Assembly (NCBI GenBank): GCA_050295975.1
Contig: JBNKQR010000001.1
Span: 1 to 64,000, forward strand
Source of the DNA: JAPHTQ01 sp050295975
GTDB lineage: Bacteria > Pseudomonadota > Gammaproteobacteria > Thiohalomonadales > Thiohalomonadaceae
DNA: 64,000 bases
Direction: 5' to 3'
The notes under the pieces were generated by a model. The model ran no database searches and had not been told where the DNA came from. It saw only the letters and a program-made list of their open reading frames with translations. The position numbers and the translations under genes were made by a program. Shown here piece after piece: positions 23,980 to 33,153 of this stretch; the first letter of the stretch is position 1; each line of letters opens with the position of its first letter.

Positions 23980-25953
23980 TCAACTGGCCTTGGCACGGGG
24001 TGCGACAGGGGCTGCCTCGGCATCCAGCGGACGGTTGATCACCTTGAGGATACCGTTCAGTTCATCGTACTGCTGCTTCAACACACCGGCGTTTTTCTTC
24101 AACTCGGCCATGCGACTTTCCAGGGTGTCGCGGGACTCGTTGATGCGGCGCAGGTTCTCCAGCCGCTTGTCCATTTGCGACTTGTGCTCCTTGATCTGAC
24201 GCACCAGTGGTGACATTACCGCCTTGCTCCAGCTCTCCGCATCGCGGTGGGCCTTGAAGAAGACGTTGCGGGCATGACTCACCAGGGAGATGAAGAATTT
24301 CTTGATCACGTAGTGCTGTTCAGTAAGCACGGTGACCGGGCTGTTACAAAATGCCTCAGCTTCTTCGTAGAGTCGGTCCATGTCCTTAACGTATTTGTCG
24401 ATGTCGTACAGCACAGGTTCGATACCTTGCAGACCATGCTCAGACTGGAACTTGTGATAGACCGTTGTGATGAGACGATTTAGCTGTTCCGAGTAGGTGT
24501 CCACTTCTTTGAGCATGGCGCTGATGCCGTCGAAAAAGGTTTTCATCCCGCCTTTGAGGCCGTGAGTGGTCCAGGTACCGGTCATCGAGTCGCGGCTTTT
24601 GGAGACCAGCTTATCCAGTTCGGTGAGGCTGAGCATGGAGAGTAGTTTCTTGCTCTGCTCCGAGAGGATCTTCTTGTTGGCGTTAAAGCTTTCCACATTC
24701 TTGTGATAGGCCACCTGCTCTTCGCGAGTCTTCTGCATCAGGTGTTCAATGACGTCGTTATTTTTGCCGCTCAGGCCGTTCAACTCTTCCAGTTGGCTCT
24801 TGATCGACTGGAAGCGCGAGGCGAGTAGATCGCGTGAGTCCTGAATCATGGCGCCGACGTCTGCTTTGACATGGTCACGCACGATGTCCTGCTGATAGGG
24901 CAGGATCTCGTTACCCAGGATATCTTCCAGCTCAAGGATGTTGCTGCGTGTGAGCAGTTCCTGATCATGGCGGATCTTGGCCAGTAGACCCTTTTGCGCC
25001 GAAACGGGGTGCACCAGACGGGCATCGATACCGAGGGTTTGTGCCGCACGTTTGGCCTGTTCGCCGATGATGCGATTGATGTCGTCGTGAGTTTTCAGGT
25101 CGTCCCACAGGGTATCGATCTTGTTGAGGATAACCACGGTGCCTTTTTCGCGGCCACTGCGTAGCGGTTTAACGTTGTGAACCCACATATCCAGGTCGGA
25201 CTTAGTCACACCAGTGTCGGCAGACATAACAAACATCACCGCCTGGGCGTTGGGCAGCATGTTGAGGGTCAGTTCCGGTTCGCTACCGAGGGCGTTGAGT
25301 CCGGGGGTGTCGAGGATCACCAGACCCTGCTTGAGCAGCGGATGGGGGAAGCTGATCAGTGCGTGGCGCCACAGCGGTACATCGACCTCATCCGGCGGTG
25401 CGCCATCGGGTTTATTGAGATGGGTGTCTGCTTCAGAGTAGAGCCCCAACTTTTGCGCCTCGTCGCGTGAGACCCGTTTGGTCTTGACGATTTCGCGGAA
25501 CGCCTCGGCCATGTTGTCAGCGTTGTCCAGATCGAGGTCGATATGACTCCAGTGGATCGGCTCGTTACGGTATTCGGAAACGCTGGTATCTTTAAGCCGG
25601 GTCTCGATCGGCAGCAGGCGGATGTAGGCATGCTCATGCTCAGAGTCGTAGAACAGTTCTGTGGGGCACATGGTAGTACGGCCAGCCTCAGAGGGGAGCA
25701 AGCGGCGATCATATTCGGAGAAGAAGATGGCGTTGATCAATTCGGTTTTGCCGCGGGCAAATTCGGCGACAAAGGCGATAGTCAGTTTGTCCGAACGTAG
25801 GGAGCTGATGCTTTCAAAGATGCGCAATTCATCTTCGGGGCTACCCATTTCGTTACTGAGTAGCCACTGCTGGTAATCGTTGATGCCGGCGATAAGGTCG
25901 TGCTTCCACTCGCCGTAAGCATGCATCTGTTCGGTAAAACGTCGGTTTACCAT
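23980..25953 (-). CDS. Dynamin-family large GTPase
   Basis: 657-residue bacterial dynamin-like protein. The GTPase domain has a P-loop variant AEFARGKTELINA (residues 63-75; the first glycine is alanine), a switch region with TTMCPTEL (93-100), DTPG at 215-218 and the guanine-specificity motif NKID at 277-280. The rest is mostly long helices with coiled-coil tendency, ending in a predicted coiled coil (NESRDTLESRMAELKKNAGV). No clear membrane-spanning segment; membrane contact would be through amphipathic helices. Such proteins are linked to membrane remodelling or stress repair. It sits between metX and yggU, a place where Pseudomonas has no dynamin gene as far as I recall. Confidence 0.9.
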   Translation of the reverse strand: MVNRRFTEQMHAYGEWKHDLIAGINDYQQWLLSNEMGSPEDELRIFESISSLRSDKLTIAFVAEFARGKTELINAIFFSEYDRRLLPSEAGRTTMCPTELFYDSEHEHAYIRLLPIETRLKDTSVSEYRNEPIHWSHIDLDLDNADNMAEAFREIVKTKRVSRDEAQKLGLYSEADTHLNKPDGAPPDEVDVPLWRHALISFPHPLLKQGLVILDTPGLNALGSEPELTLNMLPNAQAVMFVMSADTGVTKSDLDMWVHNVKPLRSGREKGTVVILNKIDTLWDDLKTHDDINRIIGEQAKRAAQTLGIDARLVHPVSAQKGLLAKIRHDQELLTRSNILELEDILGNEILPYQQDIVRDHVKADVGAMIQDSRDLLASRFQSIKSQLEELNGLSGKNNDVIEHLMQKTREEQVAYHKNVESFNANKKILSEQSKKLLSMLSLTELDKLVSKSRDSMTGTWTTHGLKGGMKTFFDGISAMLKEVDTYSEQLNRLITTVYHKFQSEHGLQGIEPVLYDIDKYVKDMDRLYEEAEAFCNSPVTVLTEQHYVIKKFFISLVSHARNVFFKAHRDAESWSKAVMSPLVRQIKEHKSQMDKRLENLRRINESRDTLESRMAELKKNAGVLKQQYDELNGILKVINRPLDAEAAPVAPRAKAS

Positions 25954-26138
25954 GGACTCACTTACTCCGATCTTTATTATTTATGTACCCAACTGGGGTT
26001 TATTTCATATTTACCCGGCGGTATCCACTCTGACCTTCCGTTTTGTGAAAGAGTGCAAACTCCACATTACGGTTCTCCTCCCATCCTCAGGATATCCGGG
26101 GTTAAGACTCGATAATAGCACGGCTTTTCCCTTTCAGG

Positions 26139-26438
26139 TCATAGCCTTTGGGTTATGGCAGCCGCATCTGGGAGCCGTTTTGGTGCCTTGATTGCAAAGC
26201 GTTTATCCCTTCCCGTATCACCTTTGAGCAGGGTGACCTGACTTTTGGCAACACCGAAGCTTTTGGCAAGAAATTTAATCAGGTGTTGATTGGCTTTGCC
26301 ATCCACGGGTGGGGCAGTGATGCGCACCTTGAGGCTATCGTCGCCGTGTGGGCCGACGATTTCATCACTGCTGGCGCGGGGTTGCACTCGCAGCGTGAGT
26401 AGCAGAGTGTCGCCCTGCCAACTATACCAACCAGACAT
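26139..26438 (-). CDS. yggU: YggU / DUF167 family protein
   Basis: A 99-residue cytoplasmic protein of the DUF167 family, recognised by LLLTLRVQPRASSDEIVGPH, LKVRITAPPVDGKANQHLIK and VTLLKGDTGRDKRFAI. Function unknown although the fold is known. The start overlaps the stop of yggT by one base, and the order proC-yggT-yggU follows the usual gammaproteobacterial arrangement downstream of yggS. Confidence 0.94.
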   Translation of the reverse strand: MSGWYSWQGDTLLLTLRVQPRASSDEIVGPHGDDSLKVRITAPPVDGKANQHLIKFLAKSFGVAKSQVTLLKGDTGRDKRFAIKAPKRLPDAAAITQRL

Positions 26439-27022
26439 CAGCTACCGAGTAGCAGGCCGACCAGCAGCATCTTCAGCACCTGCAGACCAAGCAGCACCAG
26501 CATCGGTGACAGATCCAGACCGGCGATGGGTGGAAGCATGCGTCGAGCAGGTCGTAGTAGCGGTTCGGTGAGGGTGTGGAGCAACGCCAATGCCGGGTTG
26601 TAGTTACCGGGGCTAACCCAACTAGCAATCACCTGAATGAAGATGGCGACCATGTAGATGCCGATAGTCAGGGTGAACAGGTCGAGCAGAGAGACCAGAA
26701 GAAGGCTGACCGGACTCGTGAGCTGTCCGTCCAGCAGGCCAAGGAAGTTGTATGGGGCGATATGTGCGCCGACCAACGCTACCTGTACCAGGGTCACAAG
26801 ATAGGCCAGCAGCAGGCAGGCCATATCGAGTCCGCCCCAGCCCGGGATGATGCGGCGTAGGGGGCGTAGCAGTGGACTGGTTACCTTCACAATGAACTGT
26901 GACAGGGGGTTATAGAAGTCTGCCCGTGCCCACTGCAGCAGAAAGCGCAACAGGATCAACGCAATGTAGAGCTGGAAAAGGGTGGAGAGCAGGAAATCGG
27001 CTATTTGAAGCATGACATTCAT
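26438..27022 (-). CDS. yggT: YggT family membrane protein
   Basis: 194 residues containing two copies of the YggT repeat, each with two hydrophobic segments separated by an amphipathic stretch. The repeats are marked by RFLLQWARADFYNPLSQFIV with LLRPLRRIIPGWGGLD in the first half, and VIASWVSPGNYNPALALLH with LLRPARRMLPPIAGLD in the second. Inner-membrane protein of unknown role, linked in some bacteria to osmotic stress or division. It lies 2 bp downstream of proC and overlaps yggU. Confidence 0.94.
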   Translation of the reverse strand: MNVMLQIADFLLSTLFQLYIALILLRFLLQWARADFYNPLSQFIVKVTSPLLRPLRRIIPGWGGLDMACLLLAYLVTLVQVALVGAHIAPYNFLGLLDGQLTSPVSLLLVSLLDLFTLTIGIYMVAIFIQVIASWVSPGNYNPALALLHTLTEPLLRPARRMLPPIAGLDLSPMLVLLGLQVLKMLLVGLLLGS

Positions 27023-27024
27023 CG

Positions 27025-27852
27025 CTACTGTGCTCCCAGTTGATCGGCAAGTTCTACAGCGCGATCTCTTGCCCCACGCAGTGCCTGTTCGAACAGACTG
27101 CGTATCTCGCCCTGTTCAAGGATACTGATGGCACGTTCGGTGGTTCCTCCGGGGGAGGTAACTCGACGGCGTAGTTCCGCCGGGTCGTCTGGACTCTCCA
27201 GTGCCATCTTGGCTGCGCCGAAGGCTGTTTGGAGTGCCAGCAGACGGGCGCTCTGTTCCGGCAGCCCAAGCTCAATACCGGTCTGTTGCAACATCTCAAT
27301 GAGCAGGAAAAAGTAGGCGGGGCCACTGCCAGAGAGGGCGGTGACCGCATCGAGCTGGGTCTCGTCATCGACCCACAGGGTGAGGCCAACTGCACGCATG
27401 ATTCCCTCGGCCAGTTCGTGCTGGGTAGCATTGACCTGCGGGTTTGCGCAGAGAGCGGTGGCGCCGCTTTTGAGTAGCGACGGGGTGTTGGGCATGCTGC
27501 GAACGATGGCACGGTTACCACCGAGCCAGCGATCAATATCGACAGCCCTTATTCCGGCGGCAATGGAGAGGAACAGCGGGGAGCTCTTCTGGGCTGTGTC
27601 GACTATACCCACACAGACGTCGTTCAGTATCTGCGGTTTAACCGCCAGTACCACCACGTCAACAGAAGAAGTCAGTTCATTGTTGTCTGCGGTGGTGCGC
27701 ACAGCAAACTTCGTTTCCAGTTCCTGGCGGCGTGCCGCTGTCGGTTCCGCGACCAGGATGTGGTCGGCAGAGAAGCCGTCGCTGATCAGTCCACCAATGA
27801 GACTGGCGGCCATGTTGCCACCACCGATAAAGCCAATTTTGCTCTTTTTCAT
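27025..27852 (-). CDS. proC: Pyrroline-5-carboxylate reductase ProC
   Basis: Final step of proline synthesis. The 275 residues start with the Rossmann motif KIGFIGGGNMAASLIGGL and contain VVLAVKPQ, RSMPNTPSLL and the substrate-binding C-terminal signature ALSGSGPAYFFLLIEMLQ followed by RRRVTSPGGTTERAI. The ATG at 27852 is used; the frame open upstream to 28065 overlaps yggS and is not family-like. It follows yggS by 85 bp. Confidence 0.97.
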   Translation of the reverse strand: MKKSKIGFIGGGNMAASLIGGLISDGFSADHILVAEPTAARRQELETKFAVRTTADNNELTSSVDVVVLAVKPQILNDVCVGIVDTAQKSSPLFLSIAAGIRAVDIDRWLGGNRAIVRSMPNTPSLLKSGATALCANPQVNATQHELAEGIMRAVGLTLWVDDETQLDAVTALSGSGPAYFFLLIEMLQQTGIELGLPEQSARLLALQTAFGAAKMALESPDDPAELRRRVTSPGGTTERAISILEQGEIRSLFEQALRGARDRAVELADQLGAQ

Positions 27853-27937
27853 AAGTTCTGCCTGTCTGGATGCCCGTTTATGTGTTGCGGCTAACAGATC
27901 ACAAGATACCGTATCGATCAGAATACTGCATCGTCGT

Positions 27938-28642
27938 TTAACACTTTGGTGGGCGGGGTCCGAATAGAGCCGTACCAATGCGAACCATGGTTGCCCCTTC
28001 GGCAATCGCCGCTTCCAGGTCGTCTGACATACCCATCGACAGGGTGTCGAGTTGCAGTCCCTCAAGGTTGAGTTGTAGCAGTGCCTCGCGCAGTTTACTC
28101 AGTGGTAGACGTTGTGCCGCGAAGTCGTCTGCCGGGGCAGGGATTGCCATCAGGCCACGCAATTTCAGGTGGGGGAGGGTGGCCACCTGGCGAGCGAGTT
28201 CAGGTAGCTCAGCGAAACTGACGCCAGACTTGCTTTGCTCGCCGCTGACGTTGACCTGGAGGCAGATATTGAGTGGTGGCAGCCCCGCTGGGCGCTGCTC
28301 GTTGAGGCGTTGGGCCAGCTTGAGCCGGTCCACACTGTGTACCCAGGCAAAGTTTTCTGCCACTGGTTTGGTTTTGTTGGACTGCAGTGGTCCGATGAAA
28401 TGCCACTCCAGCTCAAGGTCCTGCAGCACGGTGATTTTTCCCAGCGCCTCCTGTAGATAGTTTTCGCCGAAGCTGTGCTGTCCCAGTGCTGCCAGGGCGC
28501 GTAGCTCATCGGCACTTCGGGTCTTGCTTACCGCAAGCAGGAGTACCTCGTCAGGGCTACGGTCCGACGCGCCGCAGGCGTTTTCGAGGCGTTTCCGTAC
28601 CGCATTCAGGCGGTCGACGGGAGAAAGGAAGTTGTCTGTCAT
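27938..28642 (-). CDS. yggS: PLP homeostasis protein YggS
   Basis: 234-residue cytoplasmic PLP-binding protein (YggS/PROSC/YBL036c family) that buffers pyridoxal phosphate and affects amino-acid pools. The PLP lysine is K40 in LLAVSKTRSADELRAL. Further markers are HSFGENYLQEALGK, LEWHFIGPLQSNKTKPVA, CLQVNVSGEQSKSGV and the C-terminal LSMGMSDDLEAAIAEGATMV with RIGTALFG. It is divergent from pilT (71 bp apart) and leads yggS-proC-yggT-yggU. Confidence 0.97.
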   Translation of the reverse strand: MTDNFLSPVDRLNAVRKRLENACGASDRSPDEVLLLAVSKTRSADELRALAALGQHSFGENYLQEALGKITVLQDLELEWHFIGPLQSNKTKPVAENFAWVHSVDRLKLAQRLNEQRPAGLPPLNICLQVNVSGEQSKSGVSFAELPELARQVATLPHLKLRGLMAIPAPADDFAAQRLPLSKLREALLQLNLEGLQLDTLSMGMSDDLEAAIAEGATMVRIGTALFGPRPPKC

Positions 28643-28713
28643 GGCGGTACGTTATACTTTAGGCCAATAAGTTTGCGAACAATCATAAATAATACTGTGT
28701 TGAGGCCATTCTA

Positions 28714-29748
28714 ATGGATATTACCGAATTACTCGCCTTCGCCGTCAAGAACGGCGCCTCAGACCTGCACCTCTCATCGGGACTACCACCGATGATCCGG
28801 GTGGATGGTGACGTGCGCCGTATTAATGTGCCACCAATGGCACATAAGGATGTCCACCGGCTGGTGTACGACATCATGAACGACAAGCAGCGCAAGGATT
28901 TTGAGGAGTATCTGGAGACGGACTTCTCGTTTGAAATCAAGGGTCTGGCCCGTTTCCGTGTCAACGCCTTCAACCATAACCGTGGTGCTGGCGCAGTATT
29001 CCGTGCCATCCCCAGCAAGATTCTCACTATGGAGGATCTCAACTGTCCGGCTATCTTCAAAGATATCTCCGATAGCCCACGTGGTCTGGCGCTGGTCACC
29101 GGACCGACCGGTTCCGGTAAATCGACCACCCTGGCGGCGATGATTGATTATGTTAATGAACGCCAGCATGGCCATATTCTGACCCTGGAAGACCCGATCG
29201 AATTTGTTCATGAGTCGAAGAAGTGTCTGGTCAATCAGCGCGAGATCCACCGTGATACCCTCGGTTTCAACGAGGCACTGCGCTCCGCGCTACGTGAGGA
29301 CCCGGACGTCATTCTGGTGGGTGAGATGCGTGATCTGGAGACTATCCGACTGGCACTGGAGGCGGCGGAAACCGGCCACATGGTATTCGGCACCCTGCAC
29401 ACCAGTTCGGCGGCCAAGACCATTGACCGTATCATTGACGTGTTCCCTGCAGCGGAGAAAGATATGGTGCGCTCCATGCTTTCAGAGTCACTACGCGCTG
29501 TTATCTGTCAGACCCTGATGAAAAAGGTGGGTGGTGGCCGAATCGCGGCACACGAAATTATGATTGGTATCCCCGCGATCCGTAACCTGATCCGTGAGAA
29601 TAAGGTGGCGCAGATGTACTCGGCGATTCAGACAGGCTCGCAGTACGGCATGCAGACTCTGGACCAGAACCTGAAAATTCTGGTGGAGAAGGGGCTGGTC
29701 AGCAAACAGGAAGCGCGCTCCAAGGCCGCTAATAAAGAAGCACTCTAG
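28714..29748 (+). CDS. pilT: Type IV pilus retraction ATPase PilT
   Basis: 344-residue hexameric ATPase that depolymerises type IV pili for twitching motility. Walker A is GPTGSGKS at 130-137. The Asp box region is HILTLEDPIEFVH, the Walker B region DPDVILVGEMRDLETI, and the His box GHMVFGTLHTSSAAKTIDRI. The PilT-specific C-terminal AIRNLIRENKVAQMYSAIQT (AIRNLIRE motif) is intact. pilU follows 20 bp later, the common order in pilus-bearing gammaproteobacteria. Confidence 0.98.
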   Translation: MDITELLAFAVKNGASDLHLSSGLPPMIRVDGDVRRINVPPMAHKDVHRLVYDIMNDKQRKDFEEYLETDFSFEIKGLARFRVNAFNHNRGAGAVFRAIPSKILTMEDLNCPAIFKDISDSPRGLALVTGPTGSGKSTTLAAMIDYVNERQHGHILTLEDPIEFVHESKKCLVNQREIHRDTLGFNEALRSALREDPDVILVGEMRDLETIRLALEAAETGHMVFGTLHTSSAAKTIDRIIDVFPAAEKDMVRSMLSESLRAVICQTLMKKVGGGRIAAHEIMIGIPAIRNLIRENKVAQMYSAIQTGSQYGMQTLDQNLKILVEKGLVSKQEARSKAANKEAL

Positions 29749-29768
29749 TTTTCCAACGAGGATAGACC

Positions 29769-30902
29769 ATGGATTTTGATCAACTGCTCAAACTGATGGT
29801 GCATAAAAATGCCTCGGACCTCTTTATCACCGCAGGCGTGCCGCCGAGTATGAAGATCAATGGCCAGATCAACCCGGTTGCCAAGGGTAGCCTGACCCCG
29901 GATCAGGCACGACAGATCGTCTACAGCATCATGGATGATGAGCAGAAGGCGGACTTCGAGTACTCCCACGAGTGCAACTTTGCTCTCAGTCGTTCCGGTA
30001 TTGGTCGTTTCCGCGTCAACGTGTTCCAGCAGCGTAACCAGATAGGTATGGTTCTGCGCAAAATCGAGGTGCATATACCCAGCTTCGAGGATTTGAAGCT
30101 GCCAGATACCCTCAAGGAGCTGGCGATGACCCAGCGCGGAATCCTGCTTTTTGTCGGTGGTACCGGTACTGGTAAATCGACCTCACTTGCATCAATGGTC
30201 GATTACCGCAACAACAATAGTCACGGACACATCATCACTATTGAGGACCCCATTGAGTATGTTCACCAGCACAAGGGCTGTATCGTCACCCAACGTGAGG
30301 TGGGGATCGACACCAACACCTTCGAAGATGCACTGGTCAACACTCTGCGTCAGGCACCGGATGTGATCCTGATCGGTGAGATCCGTCACCGTGAAACCAT
30401 GGAGCACGCCATCGCCTTCGCCGAGACCGGTCACCTCTGTCTGGCCACACTTCACGCCAACAACTCCAACCAGGCGATGGATCGAATCATCAATTTCTTT
30501 CCTGAGGATCGTCGTCCGCAACTGCTGATGGATCTCTCACTCAACCTCAAGGCGGTGGTTTCGCAACGCCTGATTCCCACTGCTGATGGTCAGAGTCGCC
30601 ACGTTGCAGTGGAGGTGATGATCAATACACCATTGATGGCTGATCTGATCCTCAAGGGCGATATCCATGAAATGAAGGACCTGATGAAGAAGTCCGGTGA
30701 ACTTGGCATGAGGACCTTCGATCAGGCACTCTACGAGCTCTACCGCGATGGCATCATTACCGAGGAAGAGGCGCTGCGTAATGCCGACTCGCACAACGAG
30801 GTGCGGCTGATGATCAAACTTGAGGAGCAGGAGAGCGGCGCTGATGAACTGGGTTCCTCACTGCATGGGTTGACGCTGGAGGGTGGGGACGATCCCAGGT
30901 AG
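29769..30902 (+). CDS. pilU: PilT-dependent retraction ATPase PilU
   Basis: 377-residue paralogue of PilT that acts with it in forceful pilus retraction. Walker A is GGTGTGKS (130-137), with HIITIEDPIEYVHQHKGC, APDVILIGEIRHRETMEHAI and GHLCLATLHANNSNQAMDRI. In place of the PilT C-terminal motif it has MINTPLMADLILKGDIHEMK and an extended acidic tail (EEQESGADELGSSLHG), both PilU-like. It ends 28 bp before a strong terminator. Confidence 0.97.
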   Translation: MDFDQLLKLMVHKNASDLFITAGVPPSMKINGQINPVAKGSLTPDQARQIVYSIMDDEQKADFEYSHECNFALSRSGIGRFRVNVFQQRNQIGMVLRKIEVHIPSFEDLKLPDTLKELAMTQRGILLFVGGTGTGKSTSLASMVDYRNNNSHGHIITIEDPIEYVHQHKGCIVTQREVGIDTNTFEDALVNTLRQAPDVILIGEIRHRETMEHAIAFAETGHLCLATLHANNSNQAMDRIINFFPEDRRPQLLMDLSLNLKAVVSQRLIPTADGQSRHVAVEVMINTPLMADLILKGDIHEMKDLMKKSGELGMRTFDQALYELYRDGIITEEEALRNADSHNEVRLMIKLEEQESGADELGSSLHGLTLEGGDDPR

Positions 30903-30930
30903 TTAAGATAAGTTTTGATTGAATGACAGA

Positions 30931-30957
30931 AAAAAGGGGAGCCAAGCTCCCCTTTTT
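30931..30957. terminator. Rho-independent terminator between pilU and pyrK
   Basis: GGGGAGC-CAA-GCTCCCC (30936-30942/30946-30952) with five A before and five T after. It serves both convergent genes. Confidence 0.92.
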
Positions 30958-30973
30958 GCATTTGAATGTTCGT

Positions 30974-31846
30974 TTAGAAAACCGTTCGCGCATCGAATAC
31001 CGGCCCATCGACACAGACCCGTTTCATTGCCGGTCCCTTATCGGTCTGTACCTCCACCACGCAACCGGCACAACCACCCACACCGCAGGCCATGAACTCT
31101 TCCAGTGAAACCTGACAGGGCAGGTGGTACTCCGCTGCCAGTTTGGCCACCGCCTCCAGCATCGGGTGAGGTCCGCAGCTGAATACCTCTACCTCTTTAC
31201 GCTGTTCCTCACTCAAGGCATCGAGCCAGTGTCGAGCTAGATCGGTAACGTAACCCTCGAAGCTACCTGGGTAGCCTTGCAGGCTCGCAAGACGTGAGGC
31301 GACCCCCCAATCCTCTAAGAGTGGCATTGACGCGATGGCTTCGTTCGGTACACCGGGAACCATGATCTTCGACGGTGCGGCCTTGAACGGAAATGGGACT
31401 TCGGAGCCGAGGATGACCAGTGGAGAGTAGGCGCCGCTGATCTCGCGCAGGCGGTCAGCGAGAAACACCATTGGGGGCATGCCGACCCCACCGCCAATGA
31501 GTAGCGGACGAGAATGTTTCATGTGTGGTTTGAATGGGGTACCGATGGGACCGATGAGATCAACTTTTTCCCCGACAGCTCTTTTGGTCAGCAACGCCGT
31601 CCCTTCGCCAAATACCTTGTAGAGCAGGTCGATGGTGCCGTTCTTTGTATCGGCGCGCATGATCGAAATAGGGCGGCGTAACGGTCGCTGTGCATTGACC
31701 TGCAGGTGAACAAAACTTCCCGGTTCGGCCATCTCTGCTACCTGAGGTGCATGCAGACGCAGGAAGTGCTGTGCGCCATCGTAGTGGTCGTGTTGCAGGA
31801 TCTCCGCCTGTTCGACAAAGAGGGTATCGCGATGGGGTTTATTCAT
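30974..31846 (-). CDS. pyrK: Dihydroorotate dehydrogenase electron-transfer subunit PyrK-like flavoprotein
   Basis: 290-residue ferredoxin-reductase-type protein: an FAD-binding domain with RPLRRPISIMR (about 53-63), an NAD-binding domain with LLIGGGVGMPPMVFLADRL, and a C-terminal [2Fe-2S] loop with C254, C259, C262 and C278 (C-x4-C-x2-C-x15-C). This is the PyrK layout, the subunit that lets class 1B dihydroorotate dehydrogenase pass electrons to NAD. No pyrD partner is in the window, and most gammaproteobacteria use the quinone-linked PyrD without PyrK, so its partner is uncertain. It lies 28 bp downstream of the dihydroorotase-like gene. Confidence 0.88.
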   Translation of the reverse strand: MNKPHRDTLFVEQAEILQHDHYDGAQHFLRLHAPQVAEMAEPGSFVHLQVNAQRPLRRPISIMRADTKNGTIDLLYKVFGEGTALLTKRAVGEKVDLIGPIGTPFKPHMKHSRPLLIGGGVGMPPMVFLADRLREISGAYSPLVILGSEVPFPFKAAPSKIMVPGVPNEAIASMPLLEDWGVASRLASLQGYPGSFEGYVTDLARHWLDALSEEQRKEVEVFSCGPHPMLEAVAKLAAEYHLPCQVSLEEFMACGVGGCAGCVVEVQTDKGPAMKRVCVDGPVFDARTVF

Positions 31847-31874
31847 TTCGTTTCTATGTGTCTGTGTTGAACGG

Positions 31875-33152
31875 TTAATCAGCGGAATAGACGGTGTGGC
31901 CGCCGAGCAGGGTACGGACTACTTGGCCCTTCATCTCCCAGCCGAGGAACGGGGTGTTCTTACCCGCCGAGCGGAGTGTCTCTTCACTAACCGTCCAGTG
32001 GTGATTAGGGTCGAAGATGCAGATATCGGCGATAGCCCCCTGAGCCAATTGCCCACTCTGGATCCCAAGGATACGTGCCGGTTCGCTGGTAAGGTGGGCG
32101 ATGGCGTCAGTCAGGCTCAGCACCTCCTCGTCTACCAGTCGCAAGGTCAGCGGTAGCAGGGTTTCCAGTGCGCTGATCCCCGGTTCAGTGGCTCCGAAGG
32201 GGGCCAGTTTGGCATCCCGGTCATGGGGCTGGTGGTCCGAGCAGATGGCACTGACCACCCCGTCACGCAGGGCACTGCGCAGGCTGTCCCGATCCCGCTG
32301 GCTACGCAGCGGTGGGCGAACATGGCAGAGGCTGTTGAAGTCGCTCACATCGATTTCCGTGAGGTAGAGTTGGTGGGCGCTCACATCGGCGCTTACCGCC
32401 AGCCCTTTTGCGCGTGCCTCGGCAATCATCTCTACCGCGCGGGCGGTGGATAGCTGGCCAAAGTGGGCGCGAACCCCGGTCTGTTCGATGAGCATCAGGT
32501 CGCGGCCGACGGCGATTACCTCGGCACATTCAGGGATGCCGGGCAGGCCAAGGCGAGTGCTCACCGGACCTTCGTGGACACAGCCGTCTGCGCCAAGCCA
32601 GGGGTCTTCGGCGTTGATGAAGATGGTCAGGCCGAGGGTGGCGGCATACTCCATGGCGCGACGCTGTACCCGGGTGGAGACGATACCGTGACGGGCGTTG
32701 CTCATCACCACACAACCGGCGTTTTGTAGCGCCTGCATTGAGGCCAGATGCTCTCCCGCCAGGCCCTGGGTCAGGGCGCCGATGGGTAGTACGTTGGCCT
32801 TGCCTGCGGCAGTGGCACGATGAGTGATCTGCTCCGCTACAGCCGGGTTATCGATCACCGGCTTGGTGTCTGGTGGGCAGCACAGAGTGGTGATACCTCC
32901 CGCAGCGGCGGCGGCAGTTTCACTGGCAATGGTGCCCTTGTGCTTCTCCCCCGGCTCGCGCAGGCGCGCCTGTAAATCAATGAGTCCAGGACAAACAATC
33001 AGCCCCTTTGCATCGATGACCTCGTCATCGGCGAATCCTTTGGGCTTTTTCCCGATGGCGGCGATGCAGCCATCGTCAATGTAGAGGTTGGTCGTCTCGT
33101 CCAGTTGGTTGGCCGGGTCGATGAGTCGTCCGCCGCGGATCACAATGCCCAT
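31875..33152 (-). CDS. pyrX: Dihydroorotase-like protein PyrX/PyrC', metal site lost (non-catalytic ATCase partner)
   Basis: 425-residue amidohydrolase-fold protein with an overall class I dihydroorotase layout: LIVCPGLID, LREPGEKHKGTIASET, ICSDHQPHDRDAKLAPFG, EPGISALETLLPL and the C-terminal NTPFLGWEMKGQV. The zinc-binding HxH that follows GLID is replaced by Q61-A-R63 (GLIDLQARLREPG), and the usual metal histidine region reads FINAEDP. In Pseudomonas the equivalent PyrC' is inactive and assembles with PyrB into the ATCase holoenzyme; the same is likely here. The ATG at 33152 has GGGGAGGG 9 bp ahead and starts one base after the pyrB stop. Confidence 0.9.
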   Translation of the reverse strand: MGIVIRGGRLIDPANQLDETTNLYIDDGCIAAIGKKPKGFADDEVIDAKGLIVCPGLIDLQARLREPGEKHKGTIASETAAAAAGGITTLCCPPDTKPVIDNPAVAEQITHRATAAGKANVLPIGALTQGLAGEHLASMQALQNAGCVVMSNARHGIVSTRVQRRAMEYAATLGLTIFINAEDPWLGADGCVHEGPVSTRLGLPGIPECAEVIAVGRDLMLIEQTGVRAHFGQLSTARAVEMIAEARAKGLAVSADVSAHQLYLTEIDVSDFNSLCHVRPPLRSQRDRDSLRSALRDGVVSAICSDHQPHDRDAKLAPFGATEPGISALETLLPLTLRLVDEEVLSLTDAIAHLTSEPARILGIQSGQLAQGAIADICIFDPNHHWTVSEETLRSAGKNTPFLGWEMKGQVVRTLLGGHTVYSAD

Positions 33153-33153
33153 C

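Noticed and set aside
32000..32700. Reading pyrX as a normal active dihydroorotase
   Set aside because: The metal-binding HxH is replaced by Q-A-R and other ligand positions differ, so an active enzyme is improbable.
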